A stretch of 64,000 nucleotides of DNA, from the NCBI RefSeq assembly GCF_036075115.1, contig NZ_CP107958.1, positions 6,634,001 through 6,698,000 of the forward strand, read 5' to 3'. Both the position numbers and the translations under genes were made by a program. Source of the stretch: Streptomyces sp. NBC_00377 (GTDB lineage Bacteria > Actinomycetota > Actinomycetes > Streptomycetales > Streptomycetaceae). This document shows, piece by piece, positions 50,169 to 58,373 of the stretch. A model generated the notes under the pieces. It had not been told where the DNA came from. It was given only the letters and a program-made list of their open reading frames with translations, and ran no database searches. Positions within the stretch are counted from its first letter, which is position 1; every line of letters begins with the position of its first letter.

Positions 50169-51068
50169 ATGCCCCCCAGGCCCGTCCACGAGCCGCGCAG
50201 AGACGACTGCCCCTGGTGCGGCTCGAAGCACCTGCGCACCCGGGTGCGCGCACCGGACCTGCGCCACCGCAGGCCCGGCACCTTCGTGGTCGACGAGTGC
50301 CGGGACTGCGCCCACATCTTCCAGAACCCGCGGCTGACGGCCGAAGGGCTGGCGCTGTACGACGCCGACGGCGACGAACGGGCCGGCCGCGCGCACCTCA
50401 CGGCGACGGCGCGGGCGATGCTGCCCTTCCCCGAGCCGGAGAGCTGGCTGGACGTGGGCACGGGGGACGCCGCCTTCCCCGAGGCGGCGAAGGAACTGTT
50501 CGCCTACACGGCGTTCGACGGGGTGGACCCGACCCCCAGGGTCGAGCGGGCGAGGGCGGCGGGCCGGCTGGAGGAAGCGCACGTGGGCGGCCTGACGGCG
50601 CCCGAGGTGCTGTCCCGGGTGCGCGGCCGCTACGACGTGGTCAGCATGCTGCACCACCTGGAACACACCCCGGACCCCCGGCGGGAGCTGGCGGCGGCGC
50701 TGACGGCCCTGCGTCCCGGGGGCCATCTCCTCCTCGAACTCCCCGACCCGGCCAGCGCGTCCGCGGCCGTGCTGGGCAGGTGGTGGAGCTCCTACGACCA
50801 GCCCCGCCACCTCCACCTGATTCCCCTGACCAACCTCCGGGCCGAACTCGAGGTCCAGGGCTGCGACATCGTGGTGACGGACCGCCGCACCGCGCACACC
50901 CCGCACGACCTCGCGGCGGCCGCCGCCCTCTGCACGAACCGCACCCGTTGGCGCCGGGCGGCCGCAGCCCTGCGTGTCCTGGCGGCCGCACTCGACCACC
51001 TCCTGGCCCCCGCCCTGAGCCGCACCCGCTTCTCGAACACGTACCGGGTCATCGCCCGAAGAAGGTGA
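50169..51068 (+). CDS. Zinc-ribbon SAM-dependent methyltransferase
   Basis: 299 residues from ATG 50169, chosen for the GGAGCCGCTG leader; the frame is open to a GTG at 50064. An N-terminal zinc-ribbon-like element (CPWCGS, then CRDCAH) precedes a class I methyltransferase domain with WLDVGTGDAAFPEAA as motif I, FDGVDPTPRVERAR as motif II and YDVVSMLHHLEHTPDP. This layout is common among methyltransferases acting on sugars or natural products. The substrate is unknown. Divergent from cobT. Confidence 0.85.
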   Translation: MPPRPVHEPRRDDCPWCGSKHLRTRVRAPDLRHRRPGTFVVDECRDCAHIFQNPRLTAEGLALYDADGDERAGRAHLTATARAMLPFPEPESWLDVGTGDAAFPEAAKELFAYTAFDGVDPTPRVERARAAGRLEEAHVGGLTAPEVLSRVRGRYDVVSMLHHLEHTPDPRRELAAALTALRPGGHLLLELPDPASASAAVLGRWWSSYDQPRHLHLIPLTNLRAELEVQGCDIVVTDRRTAHTPHDLAAAAALCTNRTRWRRAAAALRVLAAALDHLLAPALSRTRFSNTYRVIARRR

Positions 51069-51508
51069 CCGTCGGAGCACGGCCCCGCAGCCGGGTTCAC
51101 ACGACCGTCCCGTGGCAGGTGCCCACGCAGCCGGTGACCGTCGGCCGAAGGCCGTCCCGTGCCGGTGCGTGCGCAGCCGGTGATCGTCGGGTGGCGGCGC
51201 CGGTGCCGGGTGTCCGCGCGCGAGGGCGGAAGGGGCAGGCGGCGGCCGTCCCGGGCCGGTGCCCGCGCAGCGGGTGACCGTCGGCCGACGGCCGTCCCGT
51301 GCCGGTGCGTGCGCAGCCGGTGATCGTCGGGTGGCGTGGTGCCGGGTGGCCCTCGCAGCCGGTGACCGTCGGCCGAGGGCCGTCCCGTGCTGGTGCCCGC
51401 GCAGCCGGTGTCCGTCAGTCGACGGCCGTCCCGTGCCGGGGCGCGCGCAGCTCGTGGCCGTCGGGTGGAGGCCGCCCCCGTGCCGGTGACGCGCGCAGGG
51501 GCGGGGGC
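51069..51508. repeat. Imperfect ~46-bp direct repeats
   Basis: The 440-bp gap between the convergent methyltransferase and cobU genes is filled with imperfect copies of a GC-rich unit, CGCAGCCGGTGACCGTCGGC followed by CGAAGGCCGTCCCGTGCCGG. Two ~70-bp stretches, about 51126-51195 and 51266-51335, are almost identical at a 140-bp offset. At least seven partial units can be made out. There is no credible gene in it. Confidence 0.85.
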
Positions 51509-52732
51509 TCAGGGGCCGGTCGCCGGGCCGCGCAGGACCAGTGCCTGGCCGGCCACCACCAGGACCACTTCCTCGCACTCGGCGGCGATCGCCGCGTTCA
51601 GCCGCCCCAGCTCGTCGCGGTACCGGCGTCCCGACGCCGTGGCCGGAACGATCCCCGAACCCACCTCGTTGGACACCAGTACGACGGTCCGCCGGGCGGA
51701 GCGCACGGCCTGTGCCAGCTCCGCCACCCGCGAGCGCAGCGCCCGCTCGCCGCCGTCGGCCCACTGCGCGTCGTCCCACGCCCCGGCGGAGTCCATGACG
51801 TCGGTCAGCCACAGCGACAGACAGTCGATCAGCAGCGGTGCGCCGTCCTCGGCCAGCAGCGGCACCAGGTCGCAGGTCTCCACGGTCCGCCAGGACCCCG
51901 GCCGCCGGTCGCGGTGCGTGGCGACCCGGGACGCCCACTCGGTGTCGCCGCCCCGGGTCCCCCCGGTGGCGACGTAGAGCACGGCGGGGAAGGACTCCAG
52001 CCGCCGCTCCGCCTCCACCGACTTGCCCGACCGGGCCCCGCCCAGCACCAGAGTGCGCCGCGGCACGTCCGGCACGTCCTCGTACACCCCCACGGTCAGC
52101 GTCGACCCGTCCGGCACCGCCCGCGCCCCGGCCGCCGCGAGCCGCCGCCGCAACTCCGCGCCCGGCGGCACGTCGTGGTCCAGGTGGACGGCGACCACGT
52201 CGGTCGTCGGCCCCACCGCGCCCACCGCCCGCAGCTTCGCCAGCGCGTCCGGCCGACCCACCAGGTCCGCCAGGACCATGTCGTACCGCTCGGCGGTCCC
52301 GGACCCCTCCTCGAGTCCGGCCGGTGCGCCCCCGGGCGGCAGGTACAGCAGCCGCTGCCCGTCCGGGCCGGCCACCGCGTACCCGGTGCCGGGCGCGTCC
52401 ATCGCCACCGCCCGCACCCGATGCCCCGTCAGCAGCGTCAACTCCCGTCCGTCCGGCGCCCGGCCGGGCTGCGGCAGCCCGGCCGGCACCTCCACCGGGG
52501 GGCCGTCGTGCGGGTGCGTCAGCAGCACCTGCCGCACCCCGCCCAGCGAATGCCCCGTCCGCGCGGCCGCGAACGCGGCGCCCGGTGTCAGGTCGAGCAG
52601 CAGGGCGCCGTCGACGAGCAGCGCGGTCGCGGCCCGCGCGTGCTCCCCGAGCGAGGTCGCGCACACGGCGCAGGGACAGTCGGGGCGGGGCAGGCCCGCG
52701 GGGGCACCGGTACCGAGCAGAGTGACTTCCAC
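51509..52732 (-). CDS. cobU: Metallo-beta-lactamase-like/CobU fusion
   Basis: 407 residues. Residues ~222-407 are CobU: P-loop LVLGGARSGKS (231-238), the guanylylated-histidine region ATHRDRRPGSW with His273, LIDCLSLWLTDV and VSNEVGSGIVPATA. It phosphorylates adenosylcobinamide and then forms adenosylcobinamide-GDP. Residues ~1-215 form a metallo-beta-lactamase-like domain, with a Cys cluster CPCAVC (19-24), a reduced metal motif THPHDG (His73, His75, Asp76) and VAVHLDHD. Several ligands of active MBL enzymes appear missing. CobT and CobS act after it. ATG 52732. Confidence 0.92.
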   Translation of the reverse strand: MEVTLLGTGAPAGLPRPDCPCAVCATSLGEHARAATALLVDGALLLDLTPGAAFAAARTGHSLGGVRQVLLTHPHDGPPVEVPAGLPQPGRAPDGRELTLLTGHRVRAVAMDAPGTGYAVAGPDGQRLLYLPPGGAPAGLEEGSGTAERYDMVLADLVGRPDALAKLRAVGAVGPTTDVVAVHLDHDVPPGAELRRRLAAAGARAVPDGSTLTVGVYEDVPDVPRRTLVLGGARSGKSVEAERRLESFPAVLYVATGGTRGGDTEWASRVATHRDRRPGSWRTVETCDLVPLLAEDGAPLLIDCLSLWLTDVMDSAGAWDDAQWADGGERALRSRVAELAQAVRSARRTVVLVSNEVGSGIVPATASGRRYRDELGRLNAAIAAECEEVVLVVAGQALVLRGPATGP

Positions 52733-52751
52733 GAAGCTGATTTTCGCGTGT

Positions 52752-52781
52752 CTGACCAGGTCTTGCGCATCCGACTAGGCT
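52752..52781 (+). promoter_or_regulatory. Sigma-70-like promoter of the 70-aa protein gene
   Basis: CTGACC, an 18-bp spacer, then TAGGCT. The predicted transcript would begin near 52788, so the hairpin at 52786-52817 would form its extreme 5' end. Confidence 0.45.
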
Positions 52782-52785
52782 GCAC

Positions 52786-52817
52786 AGCAGAAGCCGGACC
52801 AAGATCCGGCTTCTGCT
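52786..52817. promoter_or_regulatory. 13-bp perfect hairpin in the 5' leader
   Basis: AGCAGAAGCCGGA (52786-52798) pairs with TCCGGCTTCTGCT (52805-52817) around CCAAGA. It lies between divergent genes, 29 bp before the plus-strand ATG, and leaves the GGGAGG ribosome site outside the stem. It may stabilise the mRNA, act as an operator, or terminate transcripts coming from either side. Confidence 0.6.
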
Positions 52818-52846
52818 CTGCTCGTGGTCACAGCTGGGAGGCGTAC

Positions 52847-53059
52847 ATGGCGGCATGGACGTGGCGGTTCGAGAAGGCCGACGGGACGGAGGTCCAACCC
52901 GCGGTGGAACCCGAGGAGTTCACCACGCAGGGGGACGCCGAGTCCTGGATCGGGGAAGCCTGGAAGGACCTCCTCGAAGGCGGTGCCGACCAGGTGCGGC
53001 TCTTCGAGGACTCCACCGAGATCTACGGCCCGATGAGCCTGCACGCGAACGAGGCGTAG
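52847..53059 (+). CDS. Conserved small acidic protein
   Basis: 70 residues, ATG 52847 after GGGAGGCGTAC. It begins MAAWTWRFEKADGTEV, with PEEFTTQGDAESWIGEAWKD in the core and ends IYGPMSLHANEA. Acidic, Trp-rich and without membrane segments; similar proteins occur throughout Streptomyces. Cytoplasmic, function unknown. A weak hairpin (GGGGTGG/CCACCCC, 53068-53092) follows the stop. Confidence 0.85.
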   Translation: MAAWTWRFEKADGTEVQPAVEPEEFTTQGDAESWIGEAWKDLLEGGADQVRLFEDSTEIYGPMSLHANEA

Positions 53060-53203
53060 CCCTCAGTCGGGGTGGTCGCCGCACGGCCACCCCGGCCACC
53101 GCTCACCCGTACGAGTGAATAACGCCGGCCCGGCCAACGGCGCACGGCCCCGGGTGGCGCACAGTCCCAGCCGCGCACGGTCCCGGGCGGCGCACCGACC
53201 GTC

Positions 53204-54001
53204 TCAGCCGCGGACACCGCACAGATGCAGCAGCGCCGCCACCTGCCGGTAGGGGTCGGTCCGTCCGGCCCGCTCCTCGGCGGCCAGCAGACTCTCCCGC
53301 TCCCGCGGGTCCTGCGGGATCTCCGTCCCGTCCGCCGCCGTGTCCGTGAAGACCCGCACGCCGTACCAGGCCTGGAGCGGAGCCCCGATCCCGGCGAGCG
53401 CGCCGGTCAGTGTCGACAGCCTGTCCGCCCTCACGTCGAGCCCCAGCCGGTTGCGGTAGGCGACGGAGTCGAAGGAGCCCAGCGCACCCGCCCAGTCGCC
53501 GGACAGCCCCGGCCGCATGGCCAGCGCGTCCGCGTTGCGCACGAGCAGCGACAGCAGTCCGCCCGGGGCCAGCATCCGCGCGAGCCCCGCGAGCAGGGCG
53601 TCCGGCTCCTCGACGTACATGAGCACGCCGTGGCAGAGCACCACGTCGAAACTGCCGGGCAGGAAGTGCACACCGGTGTCCCGGCCGTCGCCCTCGATGA
53701 TCCGCATCCGCTCCCGGATGCCCTCGGGCTCGCCGCACAGGGCGTCACGGGCCGCGGCGATCATCGTCGCGTCCCGCTCCAGCCCGGTCACCTGGTGACC
53801 GAGCCGGGCCAGCCTCAGCGCCTGCGTGCCCTGGCCCATCCCCACGTCGAGCACACGTAGCCGCTGCCCCACCGGGTAGCGCCCCACTATCTGTTCGTCG
53901 AGCTGCCGGGCCACCAGCTCCTGCCGTACGACATCGCGCAGCCCACCCAGCCTGTTCAACCAGGCCTCGGCCGCCCCCCCGGAGAAAGCCGCAGTGCTCA
54001 G
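53204..54001 (-). CDS. SAM-dependent methyltransferase with probable CTG start
   Basis: 265 residues. A class I methyltransferase: VLDVGMGQGTQALRLARLG is motif I, VTGLERDATMIAAARD motif II and FDVVLCHGVLMYVEEPDAL motif IV. The natural N-terminus, STAAFSGGAAEAWLNRLGG, is preceded by CTG at 54001, which overlaps the TGA of the upstream DUF3043 gene as CTGA, exactly where an ATGA would be expected. GTGGAG lies at ribosome-site distance. No ATG or GTG in frame is near. It is coupled to the DUF3043 gene. The substrate is unknown. Confidence 0.85.
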   Translation of the reverse strand: MSTAAFSGGAAEAWLNRLGGLRDVVRQELVARQLDEQIVGRYPVGQRLRVLDVGMGQGTQALRLARLGHQVTGLERDATMIAAARDALCGEPEGIRERMRIIEGDGRDTGVHFLPGSFDVVLCHGVLMYVEEPDALLAGLARMLAPGGLLSLLVRNADALAMRPGLSGDWAGALGSFDSVAYRNRLGLDVRADRLSTLTGALAGIGAPLQAWYGVRVFTDTAADGTEIPQDPRERESLLAAEERAGRTDPYRQVAALLHLCGVRG

Positions 54002-54594
54002 GGCCGCGCTCCACGCTTGACCTGCGGCTTGGGCAGCCGGAGCCGGCGCATCTGTAGGGAGCGCATCAGCGCGTAGGCCACCGCGCCCCGCCGGTTCTGG
54101 TCGGGGAAGCGCTCGGCGAGCCGCTTGCGCAGCCGGAAGGCCGTGACGAACGAGTCCAGCACGATCAGCACGATCACGACGAGCCACAGCAGCAGCGCGA
54201 TGGTCTGCAACGAGCCCACCCGCACCATGCTCAGCACGAGGATGACCACGGCCATGGGCAGGAAGAACTCCGCCACGTTGAACCGGGAGTCGATGAACTC
54301 GCGCGCGAACTTGCGGACGGGGCCCTTGTCGCGGACCGGCAGATAACGCTCGTCCCCGCCGGCCAGCGCCTGGCGCTGCCTGTCCAGCTGGGCGCGGCGC
54401 TCGCTGCGCTGACGCTTGGCGGCGTCCTTGCGGGACGTCGACGTGTTGGCGACGCTGCGGCGCTGGGAATGGGCCTCACTGCGCTTGGGCGTGGGCCTGC
54501 CCTTCTTGGCCTGCGGGTCGCGGGGCTGCATGGAGTCGGTCACCACGGCCTTGTCGGCGGGGGCCTTCTCTTCCTTGGCACGGCTTCGGAACAC
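53998..54594 (-). CDS. DUF3043 membrane protein
   Basis: 198 residues from GTG 54594 (VFRSRAKEEKAPADKAV). A long, highly charged N-terminal region (~1-115, with KKGRPTPKRSEAHSQRR) precedes two membrane segments (~122-142 and ~145-165: EFFLPMAVVILVLSMV and IALLLWLVVIVLIVLDSF) and a basic C-terminus. This is the DUF3043 architecture of actinobacteria. It is transcribed divergently from pspA and overlaps the methyltransferase by 4 bp. Confidence 0.9.
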   Translation of the reverse strand: MFRSRAKEEKAPADKAVVTDSMQPRDPQAKKGRPTPKRSEAHSQRRSVANTSTSRKDAAKRQRSERRAQLDRQRQALAGGDERYLPVRDKGPVRKFAREFIDSRFNVAEFFLPMAVVILVLSMVRVGSLQTIALLLWLVVIVLIVLDSFVTAFRLRKRLAERFPDQNRRGAVAYALMRSLQMRRLRLPKPQVKRGARP

Positions 54595-54710
54595 AAAACC
54601 CAAGGGTAAGCGCTCGCGGGCATGGACCCCAGCCCGGAGGGGAACGATCCGGCAACGCCAGTCGTCTGTAGAAGGGACAGACCGGGACAGGAGCAGGGAA
54701 GAGGGGGCGC

Positions 54711-54742
54711 AGGGTGACCTTTCGCTCACCCTGAAGGTCACC
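54711..54742. promoter_or_regulatory. Two interlocking inverted repeats in the DUF3043-pspA divergent region
   Basis: AGGGTGA-N8-TCACCCT (54711-54732) shares bases with GGTGACCTT-N12-AAGGTCACC (54713-54742). The two pairings cannot form at once in a single-stranded transcript. They sit ~117 bp before the DUF3043 start and ~150 bp before pspA. They may be an operator for a dimeric regulator or alternative RNA folds. Confidence 0.55.
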
Positions 54743-54891
54743 TACTCCCTACGCCGGAGCAAGCTCCCGGTCAGTCGTCCTTGGGGATGAGCGCATCCGT
54801 CCCCGAACAGTGCGTCAATGGATGCAGGGCCCGTACTGTGGGTTCTGTCGCAGAGCTGGAGCTGGACGTCAGAAGGGGGCGCGCGAAGCCC

Positions 54892-55683
54892 ATGAGCGGT
54901 GTCATGAAGCGTATGGGGATGATCTTCCGCGCGAAGGCGAACAAGGCCCTTGACCGGGCCGAGGACCCGCGCGAGACCCTCGACTACTCCTATCAGAAGC
55001 AGCTGGAGCTCCTCCAGAAGGTCCGCCGCGGCGTCGCCGACGTCGCGACCTCCCGCAAGCGCCTGGAACTCCAGCTGAACCAGTTGCAGTCGCAGTCCTC
55101 CAAACTGGAGGACCAGGGCCGCAAGGCGCTCGCGCTCGGCCGTGAGGACCTCGCCCGCGAGGCGCTCTCCCGCCGCGCGGCCCTCCAGCAGCAGGTCACC
55201 GACCTCGAGACGCAGCACTCCACGCTCCAGGGCGAGGAGGAGAAGCTCACCCTCGCGGCGCAGCGACTCCAGGCCAAGGTGGACGCCTTCCGTACGAAGA
55301 AGGAGACCATCAAGGCCACCTACACGGCCGCCCAGGCCCAGACCCGCATCGGTGAGGCCTTCTCCGGCATCTCCGAGGAGATGGGCGACGTGGGCCTGGC
55401 CATCCAGCGCGCCGAGGACAAGACCGCCCAGCTCCAGGCCCGGGCCGGCGCCCTCGACGAGCTGATGGCCTCCGGAGCCCTGGACGACCCGACGGGCATC
55501 GCCAAGGACGACCTCCAGGCCGAGCTGGACCGCCTCTCCGGTGGTACGGATGTAGAGCTGGAACTTCAGCGCATGAAGGCCGAACTCGCCGGCGGCACCC
55601 CGCAGCAGGCCATCGAAGGCGGCACGGGCGGGCCGCAGTCCCAGCAGCAGCCGCAGGACACCCCGCGCTTCGACAAGCAGTAG
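54892..55683 (+). CDS. pspA: Phage-shock protein A (PspA/IM30 family)
   Basis: 263 residues. A membrane-maintenance protein related to ESCRT-III, binding stressed inner membrane. It starts MSGVMKRMGMIFRAKANKALD, with the N-terminal amphipathic helix, then a long coiled coil (~25-190) rich in Leu, Gln, Arg and Glu. The C-terminus is Gln/Gly-rich. ATG 54892 is used here; ATG 54904 is equally plausible. It is followed 34 bp later by pspAA and then a two-component pair, forming a likely stress locus. In S. lividans PspA supports secretion and envelope-stress resistance. Confidence 0.93.
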   Translation: MSGVMKRMGMIFRAKANKALDRAEDPRETLDYSYQKQLELLQKVRRGVADVATSRKRLELQLNQLQSQSSKLEDQGRKALALGREDLAREALSRRAALQQQVTDLETQHSTLQGEEEKLTLAAQRLQAKVDAFRTKKETIKATYTAAQAQTRIGEAFSGISEEMGDVGLAIQRAEDKTAQLQARAGALDELMASGALDDPTGIAKDDLQAELDRLSGGTDVELELQRMKAELAGGTPQQAIEGGTGGPQSQQQPQDTPRFDKQ

Positions 55684-55717
55684 CCCTGCGCGGGGGACCG
55701 GAGCCGAGGAGGGCGAC

Positions 55718-56005
55718 ATGATCGTTCGGATCATGGGGGAGGGCCAGTGGACACTGGCCGACTCCCGTCTCGTCGAACTGGACGAGCTGGACGACGAACT
55801 GCTCGCGGAGATGGAAGGCGGCGACGAGGACGGCTTCCACCGCACCCTCGGCGCCCTCCTGGATGCCGTCCGCCGCCTCGGCGAGCCCCTGCCGGACGAC
55901 GCCCTGGAACCCTCGGAGCTGATCCTCCCGGCCCCGGACGCGAGCCTGGAGGACGTCCGGGAGATGCTGAGCGACGACGGGCTGATCCCGGGCATCCCGA
56001 GCTGA
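55718..56005 (+). CDS. pspAA: PspA-associated protein PspAA
   Basis: A 95-residue acidic protein beginning MIVRIMGEGQWTLADSRL, the typical start of the PspAA family found only beside PspA in many actinobacteria and archaea. It is followed by LDELDDELLAEMEGGDEDGFHRTL and a conserved acidic end. AGGAGG sits at ideal distance from ATG 55718. It probably binds or tunes PspA; the mechanism is not established. Confidence 0.9.
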   Translation: MIVRIMGEGQWTLADSRLVELDELDDELLAEMEGGDEDGFHRTLGALLDAVRRLGEPLPDDALEPSELILPAPDASLEDVREMLSDDGLIPGIPS

Positions 56006-56174
56006 GAGGCGGCAGCCTCCCGGCGCCGGGCACGGTGGTCCGACCGGTCCGGGACGCCCCCTGTGGGGGACGTCGGCGACGAGGCCCGTTCAGGACCGAC
56101 AGCGGGGGTCCGGGGGCGGTGGCTCCCGGCCACGGCACGGAAAGCGACGGCAACCGAGAAGTGACCCCCCTGAA

Positions 56175-57398
56175 GTGACCCCCTTCGCCCAGGCCCAGCG
56201 CCGGCTGAGAGCCCACCCCCTCGCCCTGGACGCCGCGCTCGCCGCGGGCGTCCTCGTCTGCATGCTGGCCGGCTCCTTCGTCGACCCGCACGGGGAGCAC
56301 GGCGTCAGCTGGAGCGTCCGCAGCCCGGACCCGCTCAGCCTGCTGCTGATGACCCTGTCCGCCGTCGCCCTGGTCTTCCGCCGCAGCGCCCCCATGACGG
56401 TCCTCGCCCTCACCGGCACCGCCTCCGTGATCGAGTCCGTCACCGGCGACCCCCGCGCGCCCGTCGCCATGTCCGCGGTGATCGCGCTGTTCACCGTCGC
56501 GGCCGGCACCGACCGCGCCACCACGCTGCGCGCCGGACTGCTCACCATGACGATCCTGACCGGCGCGGCCATGCTCGCCGGCCCCCTGCCCTGGTACGCC
56601 CAGGAGAACCTGGGGATCCTCGCCTGGACCGGCATCGGCGCCACCGCCGGTGACGCGGTCCGCAGCCGCCGGGCCGTCGTCCAGGCCATCCGGGACCGCG
56701 CAGAGCGCGCGGAACGCACCCGGGAGGAGGAGGCCCGTCGCCGGGTGGCCGAGGAGCGGCTGCGCATCGCCCGCGACCTGCACGATGTCGTCGCCCACCA
56801 CATCGCCCTGGTCAACGTCCAGGCCGGAGTCGCCGCGCACGTCATGGACAAGCGGCCCGACCAGGCCAAGGAAGCCCTCGCGCACGTCCGCGAGGCCAGC
56901 CGCTCCGCGCTCAACGAACTGCGGGCGACCGTCGGCCTGCTGCGCCAGTCCGGCGACCCGGAGGCCCCCACCGAACCCGCCCCCGGCCTGGACCGGCTCG
57001 ACGAACTCGCCGACACCTTCCGCAACGCCGGTCTCCAGGTCGAGGTGGCCCGCGCCGACCAGGGGACCAAGCTCCCGGCCGCCGTCGACCTGGCCGCCTA
57101 CCGGGTCATCCAGGAGGCCCTGACCAACGTCCGAAAACACGCGGGATCCGAGGCGAAGGCCGAGGTCAGCGTCGTGCGCGTCGGACCGAACATCGAGGTC
57201 ACCGTCCTGGACGACGGACATCCCGCGGACGACGGGGCACCGGCGGCCGGCGGCGGTCACGGGCTGCTCGGCATGCGCGAGCGGGTCACCGCCCTGCGCG
57301 GCACGCTGACCACCGGTCCCCGCTACGGAGGCGGTTTCCGCGTCCATGCGATCCTGCCGGTCAAGACCCGCACGGCCACCACGGGGGAGAGCGCATGA
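56175..57398 (+). CDS. Sensor histidine kinase (NarL-type, HisKA_3)
   Basis: 407 residues from GTG 56175 (VTPFAQAQRRLRAHPLAL). Four to five membrane segments (~20-150), then the phosphoacceptor motif RIARDLHDVVAHHIALVNV (~200-220) and an HATPase domain ending in GHGLLGMRERV. It overlaps the response regulator by 4 bp. It has no ribosome site, and a 14-bp tandem duplication (GAAGTGACCCCCCT) places two GTG-type starts 14 bp apart in different frames. Its position after pspA-pspAA suggests an envelope-stress sensor analogous to LiaS, which is inference. Confidence 0.9.
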   Translation: MTPFAQAQRRLRAHPLALDAALAAGVLVCMLAGSFVDPHGEHGVSWSVRSPDPLSLLLMTLSAVALVFRRSAPMTVLALTGTASVIESVTGDPRAPVAMSAVIALFTVAAGTDRATTLRAGLLTMTILTGAAMLAGPLPWYAQENLGILAWTGIGATAGDAVRSRRAVVQAIRDRAERAERTREEEARRRVAEERLRIARDLHDVVAHHIALVNVQAGVAAHVMDKRPDQAKEALAHVREASRSALNELRATVGLLRQSGDPEAPTEPAPGLDRLDELADTFRNAGLQVEVARADQGTKLPAAVDLAAYRVIQEALTNVRKHAGSEAKAEVSVVRVGPNIEVTVLDDGHPADDGAPAAGGGHGLLGMRERVTALRGTLTTGPRYGGGFRVHAILPVKTRTATTGESA

Positions 57399-58078
57399 CC
57401 ATCCGCGTCCTGCTCGCGGACGACCAGGCGCTGCTGCGCAGCGCGTTCCGCGTGCTCGTCGACTCGGAGCCCGACATGGAGGTGGTCGGCGAGGCGTCGG
57501 ACGGCGCCGAGGCGGTCCGGCTGGCCAAGGAGCAGTGCGCCGACGTCGTCCTGATGGACATCCGCATGCCCGGTACCGACGGACTCGCCGCGACCCGGCT
57601 GATCAGCGCCGATCCCTCTCTGGCACAGGTCAGGGTGGTCATCCTGACGACCTTCGAGGTCGACGACTACGTGGTGCAGTCGCTGCGGGCCGGCGCCTCA
57701 GGCTTCCTCGGCAAGGGCAGCGAGCCGGAGGAGCTCCTGAGCGCCATCCGGGTCGCCGCCGGCGGGGAGGCCCTGCTCTCCCCGACCGCCACCAAGGGCC
57801 TGATCGCCCGCTTCCTGGCGCAGGGTGGCGCGGCCGACGACGACCGCGACCCGGCGCGCTCCGCCCGGCTGGACGCGCTCACCGTGCGCGAGCGCGAGGT
57901 TCTCGTGCTGGTCGCCGGCGGGCACTCCAACGACGAGATCGCCGAACGCCTCGAGGTCAGTCCGCTGACCGTGAAGACGCACGTCAACCGGGCCATGGCG
58001 AAGCTGGGCGCCCGCGACCGGGCCCAGCTCGTGGTGATCGCGTACGAGTCGGGGCTGGTACGTCCGAGGGTGGAGTGA
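57395..58078 (+). CDS. NarL/LuxR-type response regulator
   Basis: 227 residues. A receiver domain with the acidic pair in LLADDQALLRS, the phospho-acceptor Asp in VVLMDIRMPGTDG and Lys in FLGKGSEPEEL, then a LuxR helix-turn-helix (LTVREREVLVLVAGGHSNDEIAERL). It partners the overlapping kinase upstream through an ATGA junction. Possible targets are the pspA-pspAA pair or the interlocking palindromes at 54.7 kb, both inference. Confidence 0.93.
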   Translation: MTIRVLLADDQALLRSAFRVLVDSEPDMEVVGEASDGAEAVRLAKEQCADVVLMDIRMPGTDGLAATRLISADPSLAQVRVVILTTFEVDDYVVQSLRAGASGFLGKGSEPEELLSAIRVAAGGEALLSPTATKGLIARFLAQGGAADDDRDPARSARLDALTVREREVLVLVAGGHSNDEIAERLEVSPLTVKTHVNRAMAKLGARDRAQLVVIAYESGLVRPRVE

Positions 58079-58373
58079 GCCGGGTCCCGTCGTGCTGCTC
58101 CCGGAGTGGGCGCGGGACAGGTGAAGGGACCCGGAGCGTACGGACGCCGTACCGGCATCGCCCAGGGTGAGGAGGCGGCACGTTCCGCACCGGCACATCG
58201 CCCACCACGTCACCCGTCCGCCACGCCCGGCACCCTTCTGCCGATCACCCCGGACGTGTGGGAAGAACCCGCGACCGCCCGGGGTCCGACCGTGCCGCGC
58301 CGGTGCCCTTCCGCCGTACGGGTTCCCTATCCTGTGAGCTCGAACTGCTCGGCGGGGGAAGGGGACCGGGACG

